DNA from: Gammaproteobacteria bacterium | GTDB lineage: Bacteria > Pseudomonadota > Gammaproteobacteria > Xanthomonadales > Rhodanobacteraceae | Assembly: GCA_005877675.1 (NCBI GenBank) | Contig: VBNZ01000087.1 | Coordinates: 6,476-13,254 of the forward strand | Direction of reading: 5' to 3' | DNA length: 6,779 nucleotides | In this document: positions 1 through 5,523 of the stretch, one piece after another | How positions within the stretch are numbered: position 1 is the stretch's first letter | Layout: each line of letters opens with the position of its first letter | Made by a program: the position numbers and the translations under genes | Notes under the pieces: model-generated | What the model saw: only the letters and a program-made list of their open reading frames with translations | Database searches by the model: none | What the model was told of the DNA's origin: nothing

Positions 1-1
1 C

Positions 2-184
2 TCAGTAGCGGGCACCCGTCAATCTGACGCAATCCGAGAGAAGCGCCGTCATGTCGTTTTTGAGACCTTGACGGATGCCGTGTACGTCCCCCACGCAGGC
101 AATATGCCGCGATAGACAAAATTCCTGAATCCAAGGTAGGCTCGATGCGACCTTAGATCCACAAACATTTTGAGAGGAAAGCAC
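2..184 (-). CDS. doubtful 60-residue hypothetical ORF
   Basis: This is an open frame of 60 codons starting at GTG and ending at TGA (2-4). I recognise no family, signal peptide or membrane segment. The sequence is mixed hydrophilic with three cysteines (about residues 8, 23 and 30). There is no Shine-Dalgarno sequence before the GTG. The frame stays open upstream to about 247 without an ATG, so a longer protein or a gene relic is possible. An opposing open stretch (2-115, plus) competes for the same bases. It may not be a gene at all. Confidence 0.2.
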   Translation of the reverse strand: MLSSQNVCGSKVASSLPWIQEFCLSRHIACVGDVHGIRQGLKNDMTALLSDCVRLTGARY

Positions 185-242
185 GGAGTATGGTGCCGGA
201 GTAAAAATGTGCGTTGATCCTCTGGCGGTTTTTCTCTGTGAG

Positions 243-256
243 TTGATCTAGATCAA
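243..256. promoter_or_regulatory. FNR/ANR-type operator (perfect consensus palindrome)
   Basis: The bases TTGATCTAGATCAA match the FNR/ANR/DNR consensus TTGAT-N4-ATCAA exactly. The perfect symmetry extends one base each way (242-257). Proteins of this family are oxygen- or NO-sensing CRP-like activators. The centre is at 249.5. A class II activator site at -41.5 would put the transcript start near 291, which leaves about 20 bases of leader before the GTG at 312. The expected -10 region (about 279-284) is G/C-rich and a poor match. The site is symmetric, so control of leftward transcription cannot be excluded. Confidence 0.75.
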
Positions 257-300
257 CATCCCTGCTTGCGGGACGCCGCAGGCTCAGCTGCTTGGGATGC

Positions 301-306
301 AAGGGG
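301..306 (+). promoter_or_regulatory. ribosome binding site favouring the GTG start at 312
   Basis: AAGGGG lies five bases before an in-frame GTG at 312. The only upstream ATG (297-299) has no purine-rich Shine-Dalgarno sequence in front of it. This supports GTG 312 over ATG 297. Confidence 0.45.
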
Positions 307-311
307 CGCTC

Positions 312-587
312 GTGGCCACAAATAACGTGGTGGACTTCTATGTCCTACCGGTCACTCAAAGCGGGGGCTCAGAGTTGACATGGCTGGTATGCAAGGATTC
401 CCAGTCAAATTGTGTGGGAATTCAAGATGACCTCCCCGCAGCAACTGCGCAGGCGATTCGGATGGCGGACTACCACGTGTCTTGCGGCCTTGCTGCACAA
501 GTGCATGTTCGTGAGCATGGTGCTTCACAATGGCGCACCGTCTGGTGTCCGCCGGGCGCGAGAACACGATTTCCTACCGGCCGCTGA
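312..587 (+). CDS. small soluble protein, DUF2188-like, possibly oxygen-regulated
   Basis: From GTG 312 the protein is 91 residues; from ATG 297 it would be 96. It has no signal peptide or membrane helix. The layout is a beta strand with D-F-Y-V-L-P, then T-W-L-V-C, a helical stretch A-A-T-A-Q-A-I-R-M-A, a second strand A-Q-V-H-V, and a closing Q-W-R-T-V-W. This strand-strand-helix-strand pattern recalls the small DUF2188 family, whose function is unknown. The family assignment is from memory and weak. The reading frame itself is well supported by protein-like composition and by the upstream FNR-type box, which suggests induction at low oxygen. The protein ends with a basic tail. It is convergent with the AraC-type gene. 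Confidence 0.62.
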   Translation: MATNNVVDFYVLPVTQSGGSELTWLVCKDSQSNCVGIQDDLPAATAQAIRMADYHVSCGLAAQVHVREHGASQWRTVWCPPGARTRFPTGR

Positions 588-607
588 GTTTTCTAGTTCT
601 CGTGATC

Positions 608-784
608 CAGGCGCTTCACTTCGGAAAGTCGGTGTGAGTTGGCAAGTGGATCGATCCTCCGAACATCCACAATCGCGCCAGACGTTACGGCAAAGCCTTG
701 AGTTGTTCTGCCAGTTTGCGGTACATCACAGTCTGTTCGTCACGTTCGCTCACAACATCATCCGGGAAGCCGCAGGCGCTTCAC
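608..784. repeat. 12-bp direct repeat CAGGCGCTTCAC near the AraC gene end
   Basis: CAGGCGCTTCAC occurs at 608-619 and again at 773-784. The second copy encodes, on the minus strand, the V-K-R-L end of the AraC-type protein. The first copy, read leftward, also gives V-K-R-L followed by D-H-E-N and a stop. The 153 bases between 620 and 772 carry no confident gene. The repeat could be chance, or a relic of a duplicated or rearranged 3' end. Confidence 0.4.
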
Positions 785-1675
785 ATCTTGCTGCGGCGGC
801 GCACCGAACAGCCGGCTGTATTCGCGGCTGAATTGTGAGGGACTTTCATAGCCCACGAGCCCACCGGCGTTACTGGCGTCAAGGTTCTGGTTGAGCATCA
901 ATTGCCGTGCTTCCTGCAGGCGCAGTTGCTTCTGGAACTGCAGCGGACTGGTGCCCGTGCTGGCACGGAAATGTTGGCGGAAAGTGGATGGGCTCATGTG
1001 CGCGCGAGCAGCCAGCTCGTCCACGAGCAGAGGCTGCGTGAAGTTTCGCTTGAGCCAAGCAACAGTTTTCGCAATCTGCTGACTCGGGGATCCAGCAGCG
1101 ACCAAGTGCCGCAATCGCGCACCGTGCGGGCCGACCAGCAGACGGACAGTGATTTCTTGCTGGATCAAGGGTGCCAGCGAAGGCACCAAGGTCGGCTCGT
1201 CCAACACGTCGACCAAGCGGATCAAGGCATCGACCAATGCTTCGTCCAGCGGCTCGACCGAGATGGATTGATACACACGCTCACTCGGACGTTGGGCGAG
1301 GTCCATTTCGGAAACCAACTGCGTGATGTTGCGCGTGTCGAGCGTCAGCATCAGGGCGAGAAACGGCTCGCGCGGGCTGGCGCGCGCTACATGCGAGACC
1401 ACCGGTAGATCGATGGTGGTCAACATGGATTGTCCAGCGCTGAAGCGGATCACCTCATCCGAGAGGAGCACCTGCTTGCCGCCTTGCGCGATGACGCCAA
1501 GTCCGAGACCGTAAATGCAATGCAATGGCTCGGTGGGTGCCCGGCGGCGATGGAGGCTGAGCGCCGGAATGGCAGTGGCATGGTCGCCGTCGAGTTGGGC
1601 AATGCGAGTGATCGCACGCGCAAGTCGGCTGAGACTACGATCACCGGCTCCTCCGTTTGACAACTCATTGTTCAT
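758..1675 (-). CDS. AraC-family transcriptional regulator (AraC_N type-1 domain, YqhC-like)
   Basis: This is a 305-residue DNA-binding regulator. Residues about 25-185 form the N-terminal effector domain of the AraC_N type (H-C-I-Y-G-L around 52-57, A-Q-G-G-K-Q around 63-68). Residues about 200-303 form the double helix-turn-helix domain. The first HTH is at about 217-236 (D-E-L-A-A-R-A-H-M-S-P-S-T-F). The second, at about 266-290, contains G-Y-E-S-P-S-Q-F-S-R-E-Y-S-R-L-F-G. Length and ending are typical. E. coli YqhC, of this architecture, activates aldehyde reductase genes including an aldo/keto reductase. Here too the gene is divergent from an aldo/keto reductase, so it probably controls that neighbour in response to a reactive carbonyl or similar effector (inference). 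ATG 1675 is the only usable start, since a stop lies seven codons upstream. It lacks a Shine-Dalgarno sequence and may be leaderless. Confidence 0.93.
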   Translation of the reverse strand: MNNELSNGGAGDRSLSRLARAITRIAQLDGDHATAIPALSLHRRRAPTEPLHCIYGLGLGVIAQGGKQVLLSDEVIRFSAGQSMLTTIDLPVVSHVARASPREPFLALMLTLDTRNITQLVSEMDLAQRPSERVYQSISVEPLDEALVDALIRLVDVLDEPTLVPSLAPLIQQEITVRLLVGPHGARLRHLVAAGSPSQQIAKTVAWLKRNFTQPLLVDELAARAHMSPSTFRQHFRASTGTSPLQFQKQLRLQEARQLMLNQNLDASNAGGLVGYESPSQFSREYSRLFGAPPQQDVKRLRLPG

Positions 1676-1681
1676 GAATGA

Positions 1682-1687
1682 TTTATA
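1682..1687 (-). promoter_or_regulatory. candidate -10 box for the AraC-type gene
   Basis: TATAAA on the minus strand is followed by six bases (TCATTC) and then the ATG at 1675. Normal -10 to start-point spacing would begin the transcript at or next to the A of the ATG, giving a leaderless mRNA. This agrees with the missing Shine-Dalgarno sequence. No good -35 hexamer is seen at 16-18 bases. Confidence 0.35.
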
Positions 1688-1838
1688 CGAGAGTCATGCG
1701 ATCAACGCAGCGTAGCACTTACCGATACTGCGAGCGCGCATTTCGAGTGCAAATCGTCGTTTTGGGCAATAACGTCGTCGGATCCGGCAAACGTTCGTGA
1801 CGCGCGGGGACGACACTGGCCACGTCGAAAATCAACAT

Positions 1839-1842
1839 AGGA
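1839..1842 (+). promoter_or_regulatory. ribosome binding site of the aldo/keto reductase
   Basis: AGGA lies eight bases before ATG 1851. It fixes the start there rather than at the upstream in-frame GTG 1797. The 18 extra residues from that GTG are polar and do not belong to the aldo/keto reductase fold. Confidence 0.6.
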
Positions 1843-1850
1843 AAATCATC

Positions 1851-2828
1851 ATGAAACACATCTCAATTGGCGGACTCGACGTCTCTCGCATAGGACTCGG
1901 CGCGATGTCGATGGCCGGCTATTACAACATCGGCACAGGTAGCGAAGCCGAATCGATTCGCACCATCCATCGCGCGCTCGATCTCGGCGTCACGCATCTC
2001 GACACTGCCGAGATCTACGGTCCGTATCACAACGAAGAACTTGTCGGTCGGGCGATTAAAGGGCGCCGTACCGAGGTTGTGTTGGCGACGAAGTTCGGTC
2101 TGGTCTCACACGCCGGCGGCGGCCCCGGCGTCATGGACAGCAGTCCGGCGAACATCCGCGCCGCTGTGGAAGGTTCTCTGAAGCGGCTCGGCACCGACCA
2201 CATCGATCTGTACTATCAGCACCGGGTCGATCCGAAAACTCCCATCGAGGACACCGTCGGCGTGCTGGCGAAATTGGTCGCCGAGGGTAAGGTTCGTTAC
2301 ATTGGTCTGTCCGAGGCTGGCGCCGCAACGATTCGCCGCGCGCACGTTGTGCACCCGGTTGCCGCGTTGCAGACCGAGTACTCGCTATGGACTCGCGACC
2401 CCGAGGCAGAACTACTGCCACTGTTGCGCGAGCTGGGCATCGGCTTCGTTCCCTACTCGCCGCTGGGCCACGGTTTCCTCACCGGCGAAATCCGCTCACC
2501 CGATCAGCTTTCCGACAATGATTGGCGCAAAACCAACCCGCGCTTCACGGGCGAGAATTTCAAGCGCAACTTGGCGATCGTCGACGAGGTCAAGGCCGTC
2601 GCCACAGAGGCGGGTGCAACACCGGCGCAGATCGCTCTCGCCTGGCTGCTCGCGCAGGGCGATGACATCGCGCCGATTCCCGGTACCAAGCGAGTCGCTC
2701 GGGTCGAAGAGAACATTGCCGCCGACCGAGTCGAACTCAGCGCGGCGCAGATCGCGCGGCTGAACAATCTCACGCCGGCCGCCGGCGAACGCCACGACGA
2801 AGGAAATATGGCCAGAATCGAGCGCTGA
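1851..2828 (+). CDS. aldo/keto reductase (AKR13-like), NADPH-dependent
   Basis: This is a 325-residue cytosolic (beta/alpha)8-barrel oxidoreductase that should reduce aldehydes or ketones with NADPH. The fold starts with M-K-H-I-S-I-G-G-L-D-V-S and G-L-G-A-M-S. The catalytic tetrad is complete: D51 and Y56 (in H-L-D-T-A-E-I-Y-G), K81 (A-T-K-F-G) and H124 (Y-Y-Q-H-R-V-D). Further family marks are Y-I-G-L-S-E around 150 and the P-Y-S-P-L-G-H-G-F-L-T-G stretch around 200. The C-terminal cofactor phosphate-binding motif I-P-G-T-K-R with R284 and E287-N288 begins at 276. The methionine-rich G-A-M-S-M and P-L-G-H-G-F-L-T-G patterns resemble the AKR13 group. The substrate cannot be read from the sequence. 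Divergence from the AraC-type regulator suggests inducible expression. No signal peptide, frameshift or missing key residue is seen. Confidence 0.95.
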   Translation: MKHISIGGLDVSRIGLGAMSMAGYYNIGTGSEAESIRTIHRALDLGVTHLDTAEIYGPYHNEELVGRAIKGRRTEVVLATKFGLVSHAGGGPGVMDSSPANIRAAVEGSLKRLGTDHIDLYYQHRVDPKTPIEDTVGVLAKLVAEGKVRYIGLSEAGAATIRRAHVVHPVAALQTEYSLWTRDPEAELLPLLRELGIGFVPYSPLGHGFLTGEIRSPDQLSDNDWRKTNPRFTGENFKRNLAIVDEVKAVATEAGATPAQIALAWLLAQGDDIAPIPGTKRVARVEENIAADRVELSAAQIARLNNLTPAAGERHDEGNMARIER

Positions 2829-3043
2829 CTCGGCCGCTCACACCGATTCCACGCGCACCGCGCACAGGACCGCGTCAAGGCTTAAGGTCGCTGCTCGAAA
2901 GCCGCCACTCGCGATTGGCCGTTCCGGATCGACTCCGAACAGATCATCGCCGGAACGTGATCACTGCGACCGGAACTGTTGAATGCGATCGACCAGCACA
3001 AGCAGCTATCCTCAAAGTAAGCTGTCACATCAAGACGCGGCGC
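2829..3043. other. convergent intergenic region
   Basis: These 215 bases lie between two genes that point toward each other. I see no gene or RNA and no classical terminator with a T tract. There is an 8-bp inverted repeat (2920-2957). Confidence 0.5.
2920..2957. repeat. 8-bp inverted repeat with 22-bp spacer
   Basis: CGTTCCGG at 2920-2927 is the exact reverse complement of CCGGAACG at 2950-2957. The spacer is long and no T run follows, so it is not a typical intrinsic terminator. It sits between the convergent ends of two genes and could stabilise 3' ends, bind a protein, or be chance. Confidence 0.4.
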
Positions 3044-3742
3044 TCAAGCCGCCTCATTTGTCGAGGCGCCCACGCTTCGGTCTTGGTGCATCGGTGAAAC
3101 GGGGCGCCGGAGCCGCACGCGTATCACCCAGTAAATCATCGTCACCAGCACCAGTACGACCGGAATCGCGCGCAGACCCATGTTGTGGCGCAGCGGTTCC
3201 GGAAAGAACTTGGGCTGGCCGAGGAAGAACGACATCACCGCGACCCACAGCGCGAAGCTCATGCGCCACAGATGCCGCGCGATTCGTGCCTTGCCCTCGA
3301 TGCGGCCGGCGCGCAGCACGCGCGCATCTCCCGCGGCAGCGGCGAGGCCAACGACAGCGAACATGAATAGCGGCGGCGCGGGAATGCCGCCGATACCGTT
3401 GGGCTGCTGCATCGCCTCGAAGCCGAGCGCGCACGCATACGCACCGACGACAACCGCCATCAGCATCAGGCCTTGCATCCATCCGCGCACCGCTGCAACC
3501 GGACGCCGCACCGCGAGCCATGCGGTTGCGATCAGATAGAACGTGGTCAAACCCGCGACGACATTGCCGCGATTGGGGTTGATGAAGGCCGCCATCACGA
3601 CTGCGCTGCTCGTCATGATCAACATCGCGATGGCGAATACGATCCCGCTGCGGCGATGCAGGTTCGAGCCCTTCGTACTGTAGAGCGCGATCGCACCGGC
3701 GATCAGCGCAATGAGTCCGGCAATGATATGTATCGGTTTCAT
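3044..3742 (-). CDS. seven-helix integral membrane protein with H-R-R-x-G motif
   Basis: This is a 232-residue inner-membrane protein with about seven hydrophobic segments, near residues 5-21, 33-53, 60-78, 90-108, 122-138, 160-175 and 192-210. The first loop carries G-S-N-L-H-R-R-S-G (25-33), and a second basic-histidine motif, A-R-H-L-W-R (155-160), precedes helix 6. The same two-motif layout occurs in the divergent DUF2306 protein, so I suspect a distant relative of that family. Function is unknown; histidines near membrane faces could bind a metal or heme, but this is speculation. The start at ATG 3742 follows GGAGAAGG with eight bases spacing. The frame stays open upstream to 3997, but that 85-residue extension is polar, proline-rich and lacks a ribosome site, so I excluded it. 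The tail is short and polar. Confidence 0.82.
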   Translation of the reverse strand: MKPIHIIAGLIALIAGAIALYSTKGSNLHRRSGIVFAIAMLIMTSSAVVMAAFINPNRGNVVAGLTTFYLIATAWLAVRRPVAAVRGWMQGLMLMAVVVGAYACALGFEAMQQPNGIGGIPAPPLFMFAVVGLAAAAGDARVLRAGRIEGKARIARHLWRMSFALWVAVMSFFLGQPKFFPEPLRHNMGLRAIPVVLVLVTMIYWVIRVRLRRPVSPMHQDRSVGASTNEAA

Positions 3743-3760
3743 CGGTACAACCTTCTCCGT

Positions 3761-3786
3761 CGATGGCGAGCTATGGCGATGGCGAG
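3761..3786. repeat. 10-bp direct repeat upstream of the leftward membrane-protein gene
   Basis: CGATGGCGAG occurs at 3761-3770 and 3777-3786, with a 16-base period. It lies 19 to 44 bases before ATG 3742 of the leftward gene. It could be an operator with two half-sites or an accidental duplication. Confidence 0.45.
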
Positions 3787-3909
3787 GTTGATCCAGCACC
3801 TGCACGGCGCAAAGCGGCTTGCGACGAACGACGGCAATGCGGGCACGTGTGACGCCGGCGCCGGACGAATCACGCGACGAAAGGTGCGGCTGCATGCACG
3901 CGTGTGCCT

Positions 3910-3929
3910 GCGCGGCGGGCCCGCCGTGC
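3910..3929. repeat. 20-bp GC palindrome with one mismatch
   Basis: The sequence is symmetric about GGG|CCC (3917-3922), with ten-base arms that mismatch only at 3912/3927. It sits near the middle of the divergent intergenic region. A shared operator for both genes is possible; it has no resemblance to an operator I recognise. Confidence 0.45.
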
Positions 3930-4063
3930 GCAATCGGCACGAGCACCGCAATCCATCGCACTCGGTCGTCGTTCATCCGCGCCGTCGCGTAAGTCATCGC
4001 ACCGCGCTATCGCATGGCCACAACTTTTGCGAGGGTGTCTGCGATCCCGCACAGGAGCACTCG

Positions 4064-4939
4064 ATGACTGACGCAACTGCAGCCGTTTTATCCGCTCCGC
4101 CCTGCGCACTTGCCGCAGCGCGATCCGCGCCGGAAACGAACTTGCTCGCGCGCATCGCCGCGCCGGCGCTGCGCGCGGCGGCAACGGCGTGGTTCGTCGC
4201 CGCCGTGAGCGGCCAGCTCATATTCGTCGTCTACATGGCGGGCTTTTACGCGCGCACCGCTGCGTTCGGACAATTCGAACTGTGGAACAAGGTGTTCCCG
4301 CGCGCCTGGGTGCCGGGCGACCGCATGCACAATCTGATCGTCTCGCTGCACCTGCTGTTCACGACGATCGTGATCGCCGGGGGTGCACTGCAATTGATTC
4401 CCGCCGTGCGCCGTCATTGGCCGCGCTTTCACCGCTGGAATGGGCGCACATATTTGATTTCCGCACTGCTAGCGAGTGCGGCGGGGCTCGTCATGACCTG
4501 GACTCGCAGTTCCACCGGCGGCGGTCTCGACGTGAATCTCGCGATCACGATCAATGCGCTGCTGATCATCGCCTTCGCCGCACTGGCGTTTCACCATGCG
4601 CGCGCACGACGCATCGATGTACATCGGCGCTGGGCGCTGCGCCTGTACCTTGCGATGCTCGGCGCCTGGTTTTTCCGCATTGGCCTGATGTTCTGGATCA
4701 TCGCCAATCACGGGCCGGCCGGCTTCGATCCGGATACGTTCCGCGGTCCGTTCATCACGTTCCTTTCGTTCGCCCAGTATCTGTTGCCGTTGCTCGTGCT
4801 CGAACTGTATCTGCGCGCACGCGACGGCGGCGGGCCACGTTTTCGCCTTGCCGTGGCCACGGGCATATTCGCCCTGGCGCTGGTGACCGCAGTCGGCGTG
4901 TTCGGCGCGTCGATGATCCTGTGGCTGCCGCACTTGTAA
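4064..4939 (+). CDS. DUF2306-family integral membrane protein
   Basis: This is a 291-residue membrane protein of unknown function with about seven helices, near residues 38-62, 92-113, 128-146, 158-176, 190-214, 228-250 and 262-285. The cytosolic N-terminus is Ala-rich. Histidines sit at helix edges in conserved-looking settings: H89 and H96 (M-H-N-L-I-V-S-L-H), H123 (F-H-R-W-N-G-R-T-Y), H177-H178, and H187 (D-V-H-R-R-W-A-L-R). The G-A-L-Q-L-I-P then H-R-W-N-G-R pattern is what I associate with DUF2306. The start at ATG 4064 follows AGGAG at six bases; the frame is open far upstream, but only as antisense to the leftward neighbour. The next gene begins 45 bases downstream in the same direction, so cotranscription is likely. 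Confidence 0.86.
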   Translation: MTDATAAVLSAPPCALAAARSAPETNLLARIAAPALRAAATAWFVAAVSGQLIFVVYMAGFYARTAAFGQFELWNKVFPRAWVPGDRMHNLIVSLHLLFTTIVIAGGALQLIPAVRRHWPRFHRWNGRTYLISALLASAAGLVMTWTRSSTGGGLDVNLAITINALLIIAFAALAFHHARARRIDVHRRWALRLYLAMLGAWFFRIGLMFWIIANHGPAGFDPDTFRGPFITFLSFAQYLLPLLVLELYLRARDGGGPRFRLAVATGIFALALVTAVGVFGASMILWLPHL

Positions 4940-4984
4940 GAACCGCCGGCAGCCACCCGTGGTATCGATCCAGGGGAGTCACGT

Positions 4985-5407
4985 ATGAACGAAGTGTCGA
5001 CATTCCGCCTCAATCTGCTGCGCGCTGTGTATCTGCTGATCGTCATCGGCCTCGGCGTGCAGATCTGGCCCGAAGTGCTGCAGCATGCCAAGCTGTCATT
5101 GCTGGATGGCGTGGTCGACAGCATGCTCGCGGCGGTCTCGCTCATGGCGCTGCTCGGCATCCGCTATCCGCTGCAGATGCTGCCGCTACTGCTGTTTGAG
5201 CTTGCGTGGAAATCGATCTGGTTGATCTCGTTCGCATTGCCGCTGTGGTCGGCTCACGACCTCGACGCGGGCACGCGCGAGACGATCAAGGCTTGCCTGA
5301 TGGGCATCGTGATCTTTCCGATCTGCATTCCATGGGGCTATGTGTTCGCGCATTACGTCAAGCAGCCTGCAGAGCGTTGGAAGGCGCGCGCTGCGCACGC
5401 GAGGTGA
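4985..5407 (+). CDS. 140-residue four-helix membrane protein, uncharacterised
   Basis: This is a small integral membrane protein with hydrophobic segments near residues 11-28, 43-58, 63-88 and 100-122. Distinctive marks are I-W-P-E (27-30), the R-Y-P-L-Q-M-L-P-L-L-L-F-E stretch (60-72) with W-K-S-I-W following, C-I-P-W-G-Y-V (114-120), and an arginine-rich C-terminus. I recall similar uncharacterised proteins of this length in Xanthomonadales genomes but know no function. ATG 4985 has a strong ribosome site, AGGGGAG (4972-4978), six bases upstream. It lies 45 bases after the DUF2306 gene with no terminator between, so the two probably form an operon, perhaps continuing into the kinase gene. 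Confidence 0.85.
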   Translation: MNEVSTFRLNLLRAVYLLIVIGLGVQIWPEVLQHAKLSLLDGVVDSMLAAVSLMALLGIRYPLQMLPLLLFELAWKSIWLISFALPLWSAHDLDAGTRETIKACLMGIVIFPICIPWGYVFAHYVKQPAERWKARAAHAR

Positions 5408-5424
5408 TGGCCGATTCCACGATC

Positions 5425-5464
5425 CGCGGTATGCCGCGACTCGTGCCGAGACTTAGCGCGGCAT
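5425..5464 (+). other. nested, mutually exclusive hairpins before the kinase gene
   Basis: ATGCCGCG (5431-5438) pairs perfectly with CGCGGCAT (5457-5464). Inside this stem a smaller one pairs CTCG (5440-5443) with CGAG (5447-5450) around a 3-base loop. An alternative hairpin, CGCGG (5425-5429) with CCGCG (5434-5438), uses the same bases as the outer stem, so both cannot form together. No T tract follows, so it is not a standard intrinsic terminator. It could act in attenuation or mRNA processing between the small membrane protein and the kinase. Confidence 0.45.
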
Positions 5465-5523
5465 GAGGCGGCGCAGCGACGCGAACATCGCCGCGCAACC
5501 GCATTCATTGCTATCGTTGCATC

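Larger units (their letters stand above)
1..296. other. A/T-richer left flank without a confident gene
   Basis: No confident gene is visible here. On the plus strand one frame is open from the left edge to a TAG at 113-115 (37 codons ending in N-M-P-R), which could be the tail of a gene starting outside the window. On the minus strand another frame is open from about 247 to a TGA at 2-4. Third-position G/C does not separate the two convincingly. The stretch is visibly less G/C-rich than the DNA right of about 800, which fits accessory or intergenic DNA. Its one clear signal is the FNR-type palindrome at 243-256. Confidence 0.5.
1676..1850. promoter_or_regulatory. divergent promoter region between araC-type gene and aldo/keto reductase
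   Basis: These 175 bases separate two divergent genes and should hold both promoters and the regulator's operators. Visible elements are a TATAAA on the minus strand (1682-1687) and a CGTCGT direct repeat at 1755-1760 and 1773-1778. The repeat spacing of 18 bases is plausible for an AraC-type operator but unproven. I cannot assign a convincing -35/-10 pair for the rightward gene. Confidence 0.55.
3743..4063. promoter_or_regulatory. divergent intergenic region between two membrane-protein genes
   Basis: These 321 bases should hold promoters for both flanking genes. Both ribosome sites are clear: GGAGAAGG for the leftward gene (minus strand, 3751-3758) and AGGAG for the rightward gene (4053-4057). 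Also present are a 10-bp direct repeat (3761-3786) and a near-perfect 20-bp GC palindrome (3910-3929). I cannot assign convincing -35/-10 boxes. Open frames through the region are polar and without starts that carry a ribosome site, so I see no gene. Confidence 0.55.

Noticed and set aside
412..831. 139-codon plus-strand open frame
   Set aside because: It overlaps the small-protein gene in another frame and runs antisense into the AraC gene end; no family features and no ribosome site.
902..1408. 168-codon plus-strand open frame inside the AraC gene
   Set aside because: It is antisense to a well-recognised regulator and its Q/R-rich translation is typical of a shadow frame.
1797..1850. 18-residue N-terminal extension of the aldo/keto reductase from a GTG
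   Set aside because: The ATG at 1851 has a ribosome site and matches the family's start; the extension is polar and outside the fold.
3037..3052. GCGGC/GCCGC hairpin at the end of the leftward membrane-protein gene as a terminator
   Set aside because: The stem is only five base pairs, overlaps the stop codon and has no T tract on the 3' side.
3743..3997. 85-residue N-terminal extension of the leftward membrane protein
   Set aside because: Polar, proline-rich and without a ribosome site, whereas ATG 3742 has GGAGAAGG at good spacing.
3473..4063. 197-residue N-terminal extension of the DUF2306 protein
   Set aside because: Most of it is antisense to the leftward membrane protein and the rest crosses the intergenic region; ATG 4064 has AGGAG upstream.
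4189..5199. 336-codon plus-strand open frame
   Set aside because: Arginine-rich translation from an off frame of the two membrane-protein genes, a usual artefact of high-GC DNA.
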